Shown here: positions 8,776-18,112 of the stretch, one piece after another
Layout: the number at the start of each line of letters is the position of its first letter
Numbering within the stretch: position 1 is the stretch's first letter
Source of the DNA: a bacterium
GTDB lineage: Bacteria > Desulfobacterota > Binatia > DP-6
Length of the DNA stretch: 64,000 bases
Assembly (NCBI GenBank): GCA_026129405.1
Contig: JAHCID010000003.1
Coordinates: 520,001 to 584,000, forward strand
Direction: 5' to 3'
The notes under the pieces: generated by a model
What the model was told of the DNA's origin: nothing
Databases searched by the model: none
Seen by the model: only the letters and a program-made list of their open reading frames with translations
Translations under genes and position numbers: made by a program

Positions 8776-10242
8776 CTAGTCCCGTTCAGGGGTTGCACCG
8801 GGCCGCCAGCGCAGGACGGGACGCCGCGCGGCGCGCGTCTCGTCGAGGCGGGCAAGCCGCGTGCGATGCGGAGCGGTGCGCAGCCGCGCCGGGTCGGTGC
8901 GCGCCTCCTCGGCGATCGACTCCATCGCTGCGACGAAGGTGTCGAGCGTGGCGAGGCTCTCCGTCTCCGTGGGCTCGATCATGAGCGCGCCCTTCACGAC
9001 CAGCGGGAAGTAGATGGTCGGCGCGTAGAAGCCGTGATCGAGGAGCCGCTTTGCAACGTCGAGCGTCGTCACCCCCTGCTCGGTGAGCGTGCGATCCGAG
9101 AAGACGCACTCGTGCATCGACGGGGTCTCGTACGCGAGGTGGTAGCTCGGGCGCAGGCGCGCACGCAGGTAGTTCGCGTTCAGCACGGCGAGCCGCGTGA
9201 CGTCGGTCAGCCCGGGCCCGCCCAGGCGTTCGACGTACGCCAGCGCACGCAGGAGGATGCCGAAATTGCCGTAGAAGGAGCGCACGCGGCCGACGCTCTT
9301 CGGCGCGTCGTCGCTCCACGCGTAGCCGTCGTCGCGACGGACGAGACGCGGGGTCGGCAGGAACGGCTCGAGGGTCGCCCGGACCGCCACCGGGCCGGCC
9401 CCCGGCCCGCCCCCGCCGTGCGGCGTCGAGAACGTCTTGTGCAGGTTGAACTGCATGACGTCGACGCCCATGTCGCCCGGCTTCGCGACCCCGAGCAGCG
9501 CGTTCATGTTCGCGCCGTCCATGTAGACGAGGCCGCCGCGCTCGTGAACGACGCGGGCCACGGCCTCGATGTTCTCCTCGAAGAGCCCCAGCGTGTTCGG
9601 GTTCGTCACCATGAGGGCGGCAACCGACTCGTCCATCACGACCGCCACGCTCTCGGGCTCGAGGAGACCGCGGGCGTTGACCGGGACCTCCGTCACCTCG
9701 TAGCCGCACAGCGCCGAGCTCGCGGGGTTGGTGCCATGCGCGCTCGCGGGAATGAGCACGCGGCGCCGGGCATCGCCGCGATCGACGTGATGGGCGCGCA
9801 CGAGGAGCATGCCGAGCAGCTCGCCCTGCGCGCCCGCGGCGGGCTGGAGCGAGACGGCGTCGAGCCCGCTCACGGCGCGCAGCGCGTGCTCGAGGGCGTC
9901 GATCACGGCGAGCGCACCTTGCGCGAGCGCGTCCGGGACGAGCGGGTGCAGCCTGGCGAAGCCCGGGATGCGCGCGATCTCCTCGTTGACCGCCGGGTTG
10001 TACTTCATCGTGCACGAGCCGAGCGGATACAGGGTCGTCGCCGCGCTCAGATTCCACTGCGAGAGACGCACGAAGTGGCGCAGCACCTCGAGCTCACCCA
10101 CCTCGGGAAAGCCCGCGAGATCGTCCTCGCGGCGCAGCTCGGGCGGCAACCCGAAGGCCGGCCCCTCGCCCTCGCCCGGCACGGCCCATCCCTCGCGCCC
10201 GCTCGCGCTGCGTTCGAAGATGAGGGGCTCGTCGAGCAGCAT
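8776..10242 (-). CDS. gcvPB: Glycine dehydrogenase (decarboxylating) subunit 2
   Basis: A 488-residue C-terminal-half subunit of the split P-protein, which decarboxylates glycine onto the lipoyl arm of GcvH with PLP. The PLP lysine lies in NLHKTFSTPHGGGG near residue 268. The N-terminal motif YPLGSCTMKYNP and the HGTNPASSA stretch are typical. The start codon lies 1 bp past the gcvPA stop, so translation is coupled. It is the last gene of the folD-gcvT-gcvH-gcvPA-gcvPB operon. The long N-terminal extension of the open frame overlaps gcvPA and is discarded. Confidence 0.96.
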   Translation of the reverse strand: MLLDEPLIFERSASGREGWAVPGEGEGPAFGLPPELRREDDLAGFPEVGELEVLRHFVRLSQWNLSAATTLYPLGSCTMKYNPAVNEEIARIPGFARLHPLVPDALAQGALAVIDALEHALRAVSGLDAVSLQPAAGAQGELLGMLLVRAHHVDRGDARRRVLIPASAHGTNPASSALCGYEVTEVPVNARGLLEPESVAVVMDESVAALMVTNPNTLGLFEENIEAVARVVHERGGLVYMDGANMNALLGVAKPGDMGVDVMQFNLHKTFSTPHGGGGPGAGPVAVRATLEPFLPTPRLVRRDDGYAWSDDAPKSVGRVRSFYGNFGILLRALAYVERLGGPGLTDVTRLAVLNANYLRARLRPSYHLAYETPSMHECVFSDRTLTEQGVTTLDVAKRLLDHGFYAPTIYFPLVVKGALMIEPTETESLATLDTFVAAMESIAEEARTDPARLRTAPHRTRLARLDETRAARRPVLRWRPGATPERD

Positions 10243-10243
10243 C

Positions 10244-11617
10244 TCAGCGTCCCCCCGCCGCGCGTGCGCGGCCTTCGCGCCCGAGGACGCGCACGAGCAC
10301 GTCGACCTGCTCCGGACGATGCACCTCCGTGACGCAGACGAGCAGCGTGCCGTCGAGCTCGGGATACCAGCGTCCGAGCGGGAAGCCGGCGACGAGGCCC
10401 TCGTCCGCGGCCACCGACTCCCACCGCGCCGCGACCTCGGGCGCCTCGACGACGAACTCGTTGAAGTACGTGCCGCGGAAGCGCAGCCGCACCCCGGCCG
10501 ATTCGAGACGCGCGGCGGTCGCATGCGCCGCCTGCCAGTTCGTCTGCGCGAGCCGCCGCAGGCCCTGGCGGCCGAGCATCGACAGGTGCACCGTCACGGC
10601 CAGCGAGCAGAGGCCCTGGTTCGTGCAGATGTTCGAGGTCGCGCGTTCGCGCCTGATGTGCTGCTCGCGGGTGGCGAGCGTCAGCGTGTAGCCGCGGCGC
10701 CCGTTGGCGTCGACGGTCTCGCCGACGATGCGTCCCGGCATCGCCCGCACGTGGCGCTCGTGGGTCGCGAAGAGTCCCACCCCCGGGCCGCCATACGAAG
10801 CCCCGAGGCCGAAGCTCTGCCCCTCGGCCACCGCGATGTCGGCGCCCGCCGACCCGGGCGAGCGCAACATCGCGAGCGCCACGGCTTCCGCGGTCGCGGT
10901 GACCACCAGCGCGCCGGCGTCGTGCACGGCGGCCGCTATCGCGGCGACGTCCTCGACGACGCCGAAGACGTTGGGCTGGCCGACGACGACGCACAGGGCA
11001 TCGGCCCCGAGGCGGTCCCGCAGCTCGGCGGCATCGAGGCGACCGTCGGCCCCGAACGGAACCTCCTCGACGACGAGGTCACCGAGCCCGCGGAGATACG
11101 TCGCGATCACCTGACGATAGTGCGGGTGGAGGCTGCGCGCGACGAGGATGCGCCGGCGGTCGCCCTTGAGACGCCGCGCCATCAGCACCGCCTCGGCGGT
11201 CCCGGACGCGCCGTCGTACATGCTGGCGTTCGCGACGTCCATGCCGAGGAGCATCGCCGCGAACGTCTGGAACTCGAAGATCGCCTGGAGCGTCCCCTGG
11301 CTGACCTCGGGCTGGTACGGCGTATAGGCCGTCGCGAACTCCGAGCGCAGGAGGACCTGGTTGACGACCGCCGGAACGTGGTGCGGATAGGCCCCCGCAC
11401 CGAGGAACACGGCGGTGGAGGCCGGCACGTTGGTCGCGGCACGCGCCGCAAAGCGGTCGACGAGCTCGGGTTCGCTGAGACCGGGCGGCAGCGCGATGCC
11501 CGCGCGCTCGCGCAACCCTGCGGGCACGGCGGTGAGCAGGTCGTCGATGCTGCCGACGCCGATGGCCGCGAGCATGGCCGCGATCTCGTCCGGCGTGTGG
11601 GGGACGTAGGGGTTCAC
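10244..11617 (-). CDS. gcvPA: Glycine dehydrogenase (decarboxylating) subunit 1
   Basis: A 457-residue N-terminal-half subunit of the two-chain glycine decarboxylase. It shows the family start [16 protein letters not shown], the conserved [14 protein letters not shown] stretch, and [21 protein letters not shown] at 11617 is chosen because it overlaps the gcvH stop by 4 bp (GTGA) and gives the standard N-terminus. Upstream codons in the same frame belong to gcvH in another frame. It works with GcvPB as a heterodimer pair, GcvH as carrier and GcvT as aminomethyltransferase, all encoded here. Confidence 0.95.
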   Translation of the reverse strand: MNPYVPHTPDEIAAMLAAIGVGSIDDLLTAVPAGLRERAGIALPPGLSEPELVDRFAARAATNVPASTAVFLGAGAYPHHVPAVVNQVLLRSEFATAYTPYQPEVSQGTLQAIFEFQTFAAMLLGMDVANASMYDGASGTAEAVLMARRLKGDRRRILVARSLHPHYRQVIATYLRGLGDLVVEEVPFGADGRLDAAELRDRLGADALCVVVGQPNVFGVVEDVAAIAAAVHDAGALVVTATAEAVALAMLRSPGSAGADIAVAEGQSFGLGASYGGPGVGLFATHERHVRAMPGRIVGETVDANGRRGYTLTLATREQHIRRERATSNICTNQGLCSLAVTVHLSMLGRQGLRRLAQTNWQAAHATAARLESAGVRLRFRGTYFNEFVVEAPEVAARWESVAADEGLVAGFPLGRWYPELDGTLLVCVTEVHRPEQVDVLVRVLGREGRARAAGGR

Positions 11618-12006
11618 GAGCCGTGCTCGCTCGCCACGTGGGCGCGGTAGGCCTCGGCGGCGAGCAACGTCTCGAGCTGCGCGACGTCGGCGAGGCGCAG
11701 GCGGATCATCCAGCCCTCGCCGTAGGGGTCGCGGTTCACCGACTCGGGGGCGTCGCGCAGCGCCTCGTTGACGGCGACGACGGTACCGGCCACCGGCGCG
11801 AGCAGATCCGAGACCGACTTGTTCGACTCGACGACGCCGAACGCCTGCCCGGGCGTGAGCGCCGTGCCCACCGCCGGCAGCTCCACGAAAACGACGTCGC
11901 CGAGCGCCTCCTGCGCGAAGTCGGTGATGCCGACGACGCCTTCGTCCGCCTCGGCGCGCAGCCACTCGTGGTCCTTCGTGTACTTCAATGTCTCAGGGAT
12001 CTGCAT
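11614..12006 (-). CDS. gcvH: Glycine cleavage system H protein (lipoyl carrier)
   Basis: A 130-residue lipoyl-domain protein. The lipoylated lysine is in [10 protein letters not shown] near residue 62, and the fold is outlined by KYTKDHEWL at the N-terminus and [13 protein letters not shown] near the end. It shuttles the aminomethyl group between P and T proteins. The ATG at 12006 gives the canonical start [16 protein letters not shown]; a longer frame is not needed. It overlaps gcvT by 14 bp upstream and gcvPA by 4 bp downstream. Confidence 0.96.
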   Translation of the reverse strand: MQIPETLKYTKDHEWLRAEADEGVVGITDFAQEALGDVVFVELPAVGTALTPGQAFGVVESNKSVSDLLAPVAGTVVAVNEALRDAPESVNRDPYGEGWMIRLRLADVAQLETLLAAEAYRAHVASEHGS

Positions 12007-13105
12007 GTCCTGCCTCAGGGCGGGGTCGCCGGTAGAAGGGGCGCGCCACCACGCGCCCGGAATGCCGCCGGCCACGGATCTCCACCGAGATCGAGGTGCC
12101 GGTCGCCGCGGCGGATGCCGCTACGTATCCCATGCCGATGAAGCTCCCGAGGGTCGGGGACTTCGTACCGCTGGTGACGGTCCCGACGCGCTCGTCGTCG
12201 CGGAACACCGCGTGACCATGCCGGGGAATACCGGGCTCGTCGAGCGCGATCCCGACCAGCCGCCGCGGGACGCCGGCGGCGTCCTGGCGGGCGAGCGCGT
12301 CGCGGCCGAGGAAGTCGTCCTTGCCGAGCTTCACCACCCAGCCGAGCGAGGCCTCGAGCGGTGTCGTGGTGGCGTCCATGTCGGTCCCGCAGAGCGGGAG
12401 CGCGGCCTCGAGTCGAAGCGTGTCGCGGGCGCCGAGCCCCGCCGCCATGCCGCCGCGGCGTGTGACCGCCGCGTGTACGGCCTCCCAGGCGGCAACCGTG
12501 TGCCCGGCGGCGACCACCAGCTCGAAGCCGTCCTCGCCGGTGTAGCCGGTGCGGGACACGAGCATCTCGATGCCGGCGATCCGCGCGGAGCGGATGCCGA
12601 ACGGCGGCACCTGCGCGAGATCGAGCGCCGTGAGCGTGCCGAGGACCGCCGCGGCCTCCGGACCCTGTAGCGCGAGGAGCCCGGTCCCCGCGCTCTGGTC
12701 GCCGACCTCGACGTCATGCCCGGCATGCTCGCGCACCCAGGCGAGGTCGGCGGGTGCGTTCGACGCGTTGACGATCATGAGCCAACGCTCGGGTGCGAGG
12801 CGGTAGACGATGAGATCGTCGAGCACCCCACCCTCGGAGTTGCAGAACAGCGTGTACTGCCCCTCACCGTCGCGCAGCCGATCGACGTCGTTCACGCCGA
12901 GGCGCTGGCAGAGCGCACGGGCTCCGGGGCCGCGCAACTCGATCTCGCCCATGTGGCTCACGTCGAAGAGGCCGCAGCAGCGGCGCACCGCGTGATGCTC
13001 CTCGAGCATCCCCGCGTACGACACCGGCATGTCCCAGCCGGCGAACTCGACGAACCGTGCGCCCAGCGCACGGTGGACGTCGTAGAGCGGCGTGCGGAAG
13101 GCCAT
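11993..13105 (-). CDS. gcvT: Aminomethyltransferase (glycine cleavage T protein)
   Basis: A 370-residue T protein that transfers the methylene unit from GcvH to THF. It begins [20 protein letters not shown] after the initiator, with [16 protein letters not shown] in the folate-binding N-domain and [15 protein letters not shown] in the middle, both family signatures. The length is standard. It starts 6 bp after folD, so there is no room for a glycine riboswitch in front of gcvT. The 5,10-methylene-THF it makes is the substrate of the co-transcribed FolD. Confidence 0.96.
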   Translation of the reverse strand: MAFRTPLYDVHRALGARFVEFAGWDMPVSYAGMLEEHHAVRRCCGLFDVSHMGEIELRGPGARALCQRLGVNDVDRLRDGEGQYTLFCNSEGGVLDDLIVYRLAPERWLMIVNASNAPADLAWVREHAGHDVEVGDQSAGTGLLALQGPEAAAVLGTLTALDLAQVPPFGIRSARIAGIEMLVSRTGYTGEDGFELVVAAGHTVAAWEAVHAAVTRRGGMAAGLGARDTLRLEAALPLCGTDMDATTTPLEASLGWVVKLGKDDFLGRDALARQDAAGVPRRLVGIALDEPGIPRHGHAVFRDDERVGTVTSGTKSPTLGSFIGMGYVAASAAATGTSISVEIRGRRHSGRVVARPFYRRPRPEAGHADP

Positions 13106-13111
13106 GCGCGG

Positions 13112-13966
13112 CTACGCGGCTCCCGTCGCCCGCGTGGCCGCGGTGACGGTGTTGGCGAGCAGCATCGCCACGGTCATCGGCCCGACGCCCCCCGGCACCG
13201 GCGTGATGTAGGCGGCGCGCTCGGCGGCCGGCGCGAACTCGACGTCGCCGCACAGCTTGCCGTCGGGCCCGCGGTTGGTTCCGACGTCGATCACCACCGC
13301 GCCGGGGCGTATCCAGGCGCCACGCACGAGGCCCGTCTGCCCCGCCGCTGCGATCACCACGTCCGCGCGTCCGATCTCGACGGCGAGATCGCGCGTGCGC
13401 GAGTGGCATATCGTGACGGTGGCGTGCTGCTCGAGGAGGAGCATGGCCATCGGCTTGCCGACGAGGACGCTGCGTCCGACCACCACGGCCTGGGCGCCGC
13501 GCAACGACACGCCCGTGGTCTCGAGCAGGCGCATCACGCCGAGCGGTGTGCATGGGCGCGGCCCGGGACGTCCTGCCATGAGGAGTCCCTGGTTGACCGG
13601 GTGCAGCCCGTCGACGTCCTTCCCCGGGGGGATGAGATCGAGCACCGCCTGGGCGTCGAGGTGCGCCGGCAACGGCAGCTGGACCAGGATACCGTGGACG
13701 GCGGGATCGTCGCCCAGCGCACGCACCAGGCGGGCGAGCTCGTCCTGCGTCGTGGTCGCCGCCAGGCGATGGCCGATCGAGCGCATGCCGACCTCGACGC
13801 AGGCCTTCTGCTTCATGCCGACGTAGACCCCGGAGGCCGGGTCGTCGCCGACCAGGACCGTCGCCAGGCCCGGCTGGATCCCCCCAGCGACCAGGCGCGC
13901 GACCTGCTCCCGGATTCCGCTCCGGACCTCCGCTGCCACCGCCTTGCCGTCGATCGTGTGACCCAC
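13112..13966 (-). CDS. folD: Bifunctional methylene-THF dehydrogenase / methenyl-THF cyclohydrolase
   Basis: A 284-residue FolD, which interconverts 5,10-methylene-, methenyl- and 10-formyl-THF. Catalytic Lys is in [14 protein letters not shown], followed by [25 protein letters not shown] and the NADP-binding [14 protein letters not shown]. The GTG at 13966 yields the usual length and the N-terminus [15 protein letters not shown]. The much longer open frame upstream runs antisense to ald and is rejected. It is the first gene of the glycine-cleavage operon, which links glycine breakdown to formyl-folate used by the purine genes at the far end of the window. Confidence 0.94.
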   Translation of the reverse strand: MGHTIDGKAVAAEVRSGIREQVARLVAGGIQPGLATVLVGDDPASGVYVGMKQKACVEVGMRSIGHRLAATTTQDELARLVRALGDDPAVHGILVQLPLPAHLDAQAVLDLIPPGKDVDGLHPVNQGLLMAGRPGPRPCTPLGVMRLLETTGVSLRGAQAVVVGRSVLVGKPMAMLLLEQHATVTICHSRTRDLAVEIGRADVVIAAAGQTGLVRGAWIRPGAVVIDVGTNRGPDGKLCGDVEFAPAAERAAYITPVPGGVGPMTVAMLLANTVTAATRATGAA

Positions 13967-13983
13967 CCGCGTGTCCCGGGGCC

Positions 13984-14012
13984 TTTTAACGAAGCGGGCG
14001 CGGCCGAGGCAA
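13984..14012 (-). promoter_or_regulatory. Promoter of the folD-gcv operon
   Basis: On the minus strand, TTGCCT (14012-14007), 17 bp, TTAAAA (13989-13984), ending 17 bp before the GTG of folD. The 75-bp divergent gap with ald contains no room for a riboswitch aptamer. Confidence 0.5.
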
Positions 14013-14029
14013 GGCAGGGAATCGTCTGC

Positions 14030-14035
14030 TACACT
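14030..14035 (+). promoter_or_regulatory. -10 element of ald, 6 bp before the start codon
   Basis: TACACT ends 6 bp before the ATG at 14042, so the transcript should begin at or next to the start codon. No Shine-Dalgarno sequence is present. The matching -35 (around 14007-14012) is weak and overlaps the -35 box of folD on the other strand. Confidence 0.45.
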
Positions 14036-14041
14036 CGCCGC

Positions 14042-15151
14042 ATGATCGTCGGCGTGCCGCGCGAGGTGAAGGACGAGGAGAGCCGGGTCGCCTTGACGCC
14101 GAGCGGAGTCGGGGCGCTGGTCGCACACGGGCACACGGTGCTCGTCGAGTACGGCGCCGGCGTGGGATCGAGCCTGCCGGACGCGCTCTACCGCGATGCG
14201 GGCGCGCAGATGGTCGACGCGCTCGGCGTCTGGAGCCAGGCCGAGATGGTGCTGAAGGTGAAGGAGCCGGTCCCGGGGGAATTCGCGCTGCTCCGGCGCG
14301 ATCAGATCCTCTTCACCTATCTCCACCTGGCCGCCAATCCGGAGCTCACGCGCGTGCTCGTCGAGCGTGGCGTACGCGCCCTCGCCTACGAGACGCTCCA
14401 GCTCGCCGACGGCTCGCTCCCGCTGCTCGCGCCGATGAGCGAGGTCGCAGGACGGCTCGCCGTCCAGGTGGGTGCGTGGTGTCTCCAGGCGCAGAACGGC
14501 GGGCGCGGCGTGCTGCTCTCCGGCGCGTCGGGCGTGCGGCCGGCGCGCGTCGTGATCCTGGGGGCGGGAATCGCGGGGATGAACGCCTGCCAGGTCGCCG
14601 TCGGCGTCGGTGCGCAGGTGTCGATCCTCGACATCGACCCGGCCAAGCTGCGCTACGTCCACGACATCCTCGGCGGCCACGTGACGACGGTGATGTCGAA
14701 CCGCGCCAACGTCGAAGAGGAGGTCCGGGCCGCGGATCTCGTCATCGGTGCCGTGCTGATCCCGGGGGCGCTCGCGCCGCGCCTCGTCTCGCGCGCACTG
14801 ATCGCCGCGATGCGGCCGGGGGCGGCGTTCGTCGACGTCGCCATCGATCAGGGCGGGTGCGCGGAGACCTCGCGCCCCACCTCGCACGCGCGGCCGACCT
14901 ACGTCGTCGATGGGGTGGTGCACTACTGCGTCACCAACATGCCCGGCATCGTGCCGCACACCTCGACCTACGCGCTCACCAACGCCACGCTGTCCTATGC
15001 GCTCGAGATCGCCGACCACGGGCTGGCCGATGCGCTGCGCCGTCGTCCCGCCCTGGTGCCGGCCTGCAACGTCCTGGGTGGACGCGTGACGCATCCGGGC
15101 GTCGCAGCGGCCATCGCGGTCGAGCCCGTCGAGGCGCTGTCAGTGGTTTGA
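14042..15151 (+). CDS. ald: Alanine dehydrogenase
   Basis: A 369-residue NAD-dependent enzyme that interconverts L-alanine and pyruvate plus ammonia. It starts [20 protein letters not shown]. Other motifs are the catalytic Lys in [10 protein letters not shown], catalytic His in [12 protein letters not shown], Rossmann loop [13 protein letters not shown] near residue 170, and [14 protein letters not shown] with the essential Asp. The length is exactly typical. It is divergent from folD, with a -10 element 6 bp before the ATG. The ATG is fixed by the family N-terminus, although the frame is open far upstream. Confidence 0.96.
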   Translation: MIVGVPREVKDEESRVALTPSGVGALVAHGHTVLVEYGAGVGSSLPDALYRDAGAQMVDALGVWSQAEMVLKVKEPVPGEFALLRRDQILFTYLHLAANPELTRVLVERGVRALAYETLQLADGSLPLLAPMSEVAGRLAVQVGAWCLQAQNGGRGVLLSGASGVRPARVVILGAGIAGMNACQVAVGVGAQVSILDIDPAKLRYVHDILGGHVTTVMSNRANVEEEVRAADLVIGAVLIPGALAPRLVSRALIAAMRPGAAFVDVAIDQGGCAETSRPTSHARPTYVVDGVVHYCVTNMPGIVPHTSTYALTNATLSYALEIADHGLADALRRRPALVPACNVLGGRVTHPGVAAAIAVEPVEALSVV

Positions 15152-15185
15152 CAGGCGGACGCGGCGCCACCGCGAGGCGCTTGGT

Positions 15186-15215
15186 TTGCCTGTGGAACAG
15201 GCTTCCGGTCACAAT
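15186..15215 (+). promoter_or_regulatory. Promoter of the 189-residue hypothetical gene
   Basis: TTGCCT (15186-15191), 18 bp, CACAAT (15210-15215), then a 26-bp leader containing GGGAGGA 8 bp before the ATG. It contrasts with the leaderless layout seen at many other genes here. Confidence 0.45.
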
Positions 15216-15241
15216 CGCACCAGCACGGGAGGACGAGCTCG

Positions 15242-15811
15242 ATGCTGGCGACCGACTCGCTGACCAGCCTGTTTCGCGATCTGGTACGTGCCGCCATGGC
15301 GACGCAGCAGGTCGAGTCGTCGGAAACCACCGAGTTCTATCTGGTGCAGCTGCTCCAGGCGTTCACACGCCCGGATCGACCGGACCTGCTCGACCCGCCG
15401 CTCGCCATCGCCTACCTCGACGCGCTCCAAGCCCCGGCGTGGCAGCGCTACGGCAAGCTGCGCCGAGTGGGCGACACCGCCCTGTTCGTCACCGGCGTCT
15501 TCGTCGACAGCCTCGAGCGGAGCACGGTGGGCGCCGGCTACTACGAGGCGCTCGGGCGCAACGCCTATGCCCGCCTCTCGGCGGAGCCGAGCCACGGGGG
15601 CCTGGCGGAGTCCTTCGAAGAGCTCGCGGACCGCTTCCCGGAGTTCGTCCGCGTGTTCGCGGAGATCAGCGAGCAGGAGCTGTTTCGCCGCGACCAGGAC
15701 ACCGTGCGCGTCTACCGGCGTTGGCTCAGCGGGCGTAGCGAGCGCGACCGGGCCATTCTCGTCCGCCGCGGCCTGATCCCCTACGCGCCGCCGGCGAACC
15801 AGCGGCACTGA
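15242..15811 (+). CDS. Conserved hypothetical protein, 189 residues
   Basis: I do not recognise the family. The protein is soluble-looking, acidic and helix-rich, without a signal peptide or membrane segment. It begins MLATDSLTSLFRDLVRAAMA and ends with a basic stretch (RAILVRRGLIPYAPPANQRH). A run of Glu/Phe-rich helices (SFEELADRFPEFVRVFAEI) around residues 120-150 is the most conserved-looking part. It has its own promoter and a strong GGGAGGA ribosome site. It converges on the methyltransferase gene with an 18-bp gap that holds no clear terminator. Confidence 0.75.
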   Translation: MLATDSLTSLFRDLVRAAMATQQVESSETTEFYLVQLLQAFTRPDRPDLLDPPLAIAYLDALQAPAWQRYGKLRRVGDTALFVTGVFVDSLERSTVGAGYYEALGRNAYARLSAEPSHGGLAESFEELADRFPEFVRVFAEISEQELFRRDQDTVRVYRRWLSGRSERDRAILVRRGLIPYAPPANQRH

Positions 15812-15829
15812 CGCCGCCCTACGATCGCG

Positions 15830-16522
15830 CTAGGAGGCGTGGCTCGCGATCTGCTCGACGGCTGCGATCGCCTCGGCCGGCACGGCCTTCGCGTTGCGCG
15901 CGATCACGATCGTGAAGAGGGAGCGGCGCGAGGTCTTCCACTGCCGCTCGACGTGCAGCGCGCGGCGGTCGAGGACGTCGGGCAATCGCAGCGTGGTCCA
16001 GCCGAGCTTGCGGAACAGCGGATCGACGGAACGCTGGAGCTTCGCCACCAGCGGATGTGGGCTCCGGAAGTGGTTGATGATGACGATCAGCCCACCCGGG
16101 CGGCAAACCCGCTGCGCCTCCATCAGCATGCGAACCGGGTCGGGGACGACGCTGATCACGTGGAAGGCCATCACGTAGTCGAAGCTGTCGTCCGGAAACG
16201 TGAGGTCGAGCGCATTGCCCTGCTCCAACGAGACGTGGCGCCAGCCGTTGCGGTTCACCCGATCCTGCGCGCGCTCGAGCATCTCCGGCGCCAGGTCGAT
16301 GCCCGTCACCTGGCAGTGCGACGGATAGGCGTCCAGCGACAGGCCGGTTCCCACGCCGAGCTCGAGGACCCGGGCGCCGGGCTCGATCTTCAGGGAGCGC
16401 ACCACCCGCGCGATGCGCGGATAGAAGACGCGGCCGAAGAACATGTCGTAGAGATGCGAGAACTCGTAATAGACGGCGCTCTCGTGGGGCTGCGTATTGG
16501 CCACGGTCATGCGATTCCCCAT
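15830..16522 (-). CDS. PmtA-like SAM-dependent methyltransferase
   Basis: A 230-residue class I methyltransferase. SAM-binding motif I is VLELGVGTGLSLD (about residues 52-64), followed by TGIDLAPEMLERAQ and GNALDLTFPDDSFDYVMAFH. The N-terminal YYEFSHLYDMFFGRVFYPRI resembles the Rhodobacter-type phosphatidylethanolamine N-methyltransferase PmtA, which makes phosphatidylcholine. That substrate is plausible but not proven by sequence alone; a quinone or other small-molecule methyltransferase is the alternative. The start could also be the ATG four codons downstream (MTVANTQ). It is downstream of the HTH gene on the same strand. Confidence 0.82.
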   Translation of the reverse strand: MGNRMTVANTQPHESAVYYEFSHLYDMFFGRVFYPRIARVVRSLKIEPGARVLELGVGTGLSLDAYPSHCQVTGIDLAPEMLERAQDRVNRNGWRHVSLEQGNALDLTFPDDSFDYVMAFHVISVVPDPVRMLMEAQRVCRPGGLIVIINHFRSPHPLVAKLQRSVDPLFRKLGWTTLRLPDVLDRRALHVERQWKTSRRSLFTIVIARNAKAVPAEAIAAVEQIASHAS

Positions 16523-16598
16523 GTCACGTGCGTTCCCGATGGGAACACCTCCCGCTACATCGGCGCGTCATACGAAGGACGCGCACCCGGGACGTGGA

Positions 16599-16790
16599 TC
16601 ATGCCGCGGTCGTGCCCCGCAGCTCTCGCTTGAACGATGCGATCTCGTGGCGACGGAAACGCCACTGACGCCCGCGCTTGAAGGCCGGCAGGACACTCTT
16701 GCGCGCCAGCTCGTTCACGGTGTCCGGGCTGAGATCGAGGATCTCCGCGACCTCCTTGCTGTTCAACAGCATGTCGTCCTTGTCGAACAT
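16599..16790 (-). CDS. Excisionase/MerR-type helix-turn-helix protein
   Basis: A 63-residue stand-alone DNA-binding domain of the TIGR01764 excisionase family. LLNSKEVAEILDLSPDTVNE forms the winged HTH, and LPAFKRGRQWRFRRHEIASF is the characteristic wing and third helix. No integrase or attachment site lies nearby, so despite the family name this is probably a chromosomal regulator rather than a phage excisionase. It lies 76 bp ahead of the methyltransferase on the same strand and could regulate or simply accompany it. Confidence 0.85.
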   Translation of the reverse strand: MFDKDDMLLNSKEVAEILDLSPDTVNELARKSVLPAFKRGRQWRFRRHEIASFKRELRGTTAA

Positions 16791-16826
16791 GGGCCGATCA
16801 CCGTGCGACCGATTGGATCGGCGTTT

Positions 16827-16855
16827 GTGCTATCAGGGGCCTCTTGCGCCGTCAA
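16827..16855 (-). promoter_or_regulatory. Promoter of the HTH gene
   Basis: On the minus strand, TTGACG (16855-16850), 17 bp, TAGCAC (16832-16827). A leader of roughly 30 nt follows to the ATG at 16790. The -35 box overlaps the stop codon of the RecJ-like gene. Confidence 0.5.
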
Positions 16856-18099
16856 GAAACTACCGTTTTATTCGGGATTTCGGGTGCTTGCACCTCCTCA
16901 GGGCGCAGCCCGGCAAGGCGCGTCTCGACCCCCCCCGGGGTCGCCCGGACCGCGTACAGGACGTCGAAACGCTCGTCCGGTGCGACTTCCAGGATGCTGG
17001 ATCCGGTGGCCACGGCACGCACCGTGCGCCCGTCCTGGCGCAGACGCAGCCGCTGATAGGGGCGCATCGGATCCCCCGCGAGGCGCGCGCCGTCGACGCG
17101 AACCCCACGCGCGAGAAACAGCGGTTCGGGATTGCCGATGCCGTACGGCTCGAGACGGCGCATGGCGAGAGCGAGCCCCGGCGTGAGCGTCGCGAGCGGC
17201 ACCTCGGCGTCGTACGTGCGCTCGCCGTGCGCGTGGACGGTCGGCGGCGTCGTACCGCGCCAGCGGGCGAATGCGACCTCGGCCGCCGCCGCCGCGCGCT
17301 CCGCCGCGTCCGTCGCCGGCGCGGCGACCAGTCGAGCGAGTGCGTCCAGCCCGCCCGCCCGCCAGACCGCGTCGAGACGCGGCACGACGCGCAGAGCGAC
17401 ACGATTGGCGCTCGGGTACGGGACGTCAGCCGTGGCGCACAACGCGCGCAGGCCAGGTCGACGAGACAGCGCCGGCATGCCGACGGCGACGATGGTGCGA
17501 TGCTCGTCGCGCATCGACACCGGCGGCGTCTCGGCGAGCACGGCGAGGGCAAGGAGATCGAGCGCGCGACGCGCATCCGGCATGACGTCCGCGGGTCCGA
17601 TACGTCGCACACGCGCGAGGAGGTAGAGGGTCGCGGTCGCGGTTCCCGCTCCGGCCGGCAGACCGCTGTCGGCGCCGTGCGGACGCCAGGTCACCGGCGA
17701 CGTCCCAGTGCCGTCGACATGCCAGGCGTCCGGCCCGAGCCTGAGCCGCGCTGCGCCGCGGGCTTCGGGAAGGCACGCGCGCATCGCCATCGCGGCGAGC
17801 CCGCAGGCGACCGGCGCGGCGTCCGCGACCGCGATCGCGAGCCCGGCGGCGAGGGCCGCGCCGACGGCACGGGCGAAGGCGTCCAGCGCACCCGCCGCCG
17901 CCGGCGGGCGCAGCCCGCGCGCGAGTGACGGCTCGAGGAACGCGATCGCGGCCTCGGCCTCCGCGACCTCGCGCTGCCAGAGCAGCTCGGCGAGCAACCC
18001 GCCGTGGGCATACCGGCGCGCGAGCGCGCGCACCAGCTCGGCGGGCACCGGCTCCGGCCGGCGCGGCGCCCACGGCGGCGGGACGTCGGGGCGGCGCAT
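16852..18099 (-). CDS. RecJ-like protein lacking the DHH catalytic motifs
   Basis: A 415-residue protein against about 570 for RecJ exonuclease. RecJ homology is visible in three places. WQREVAEAEAAIAFLEPSL matches the N-terminus. LDLLALAVLAETPPV then DEHRTIVAVGMPAL corresponds to RecJ LDLVALGTIADVVPL-ENR (residues about 185-225). MRRLEPYGIGNPEPLFLARG (about 312-331) is the OB-fold signature. The catalytic blocks are gone: the DYDVDG position reads ADAAPVAC, there is no DHH, and the NAAGR loop is absent. It sits 13 bp after secF, where some deltaproteobacteria carry recJ. An intact frame argues for a retained non-nuclease role rather than a pseudogene. Confidence 0.75.
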   Translation of the reverse strand: MRRPDVPPPWAPRRPEPVPAELVRALARRYAHGGLLAELLWQREVAEAEAAIAFLEPSLARGLRPPAAAGALDAFARAVGAALAAGLAIAVADAAPVACGLAAMAMRACLPEARGAARLRLGPDAWHVDGTGTSPVTWRPHGADSGLPAGAGTATATLYLLARVRRIGPADVMPDARRALDLLALAVLAETPPVSMRDEHRTIVAVGMPALSRRPGLRALCATADVPYPSANRVALRVVPRLDAVWRAGGLDALARLVAAPATDAAERAAAAAEVAFARWRGTTPPTVHAHGERTYDAEVPLATLTPGLALAMRRLEPYGIGNPEPLFLARGVRVDGARLAGDPMRPYQRLRLRQDGRTVRAVATGSSILEVAPDERFDVLYAVRATPGGVETRLAGLRPEEVQAPEIPNKTVVS

Positions 18100-18112
18100 C
18101 GCCGCCCCTCGC

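Noticed and set aside
12716-14041. Upstream extension of the ald frame by more than 400 codons
   Set aside because: It runs antisense through gcvT and folD and has no family similarity; Ald starts at the ATG at 14042.
13967-14041. Glycine riboswitch ahead of the folD-gcv operon
   Set aside because: The gap is 75 bp and holds promoter elements for two divergent genes; there is no aptamer-sized structure.
16599-16790. Excisionase as a sign of a phage or integrative element
   Set aside because: There is no integrase, attachment repeat or phage gene nearby; this HTH family is often a chromosomal regulator.
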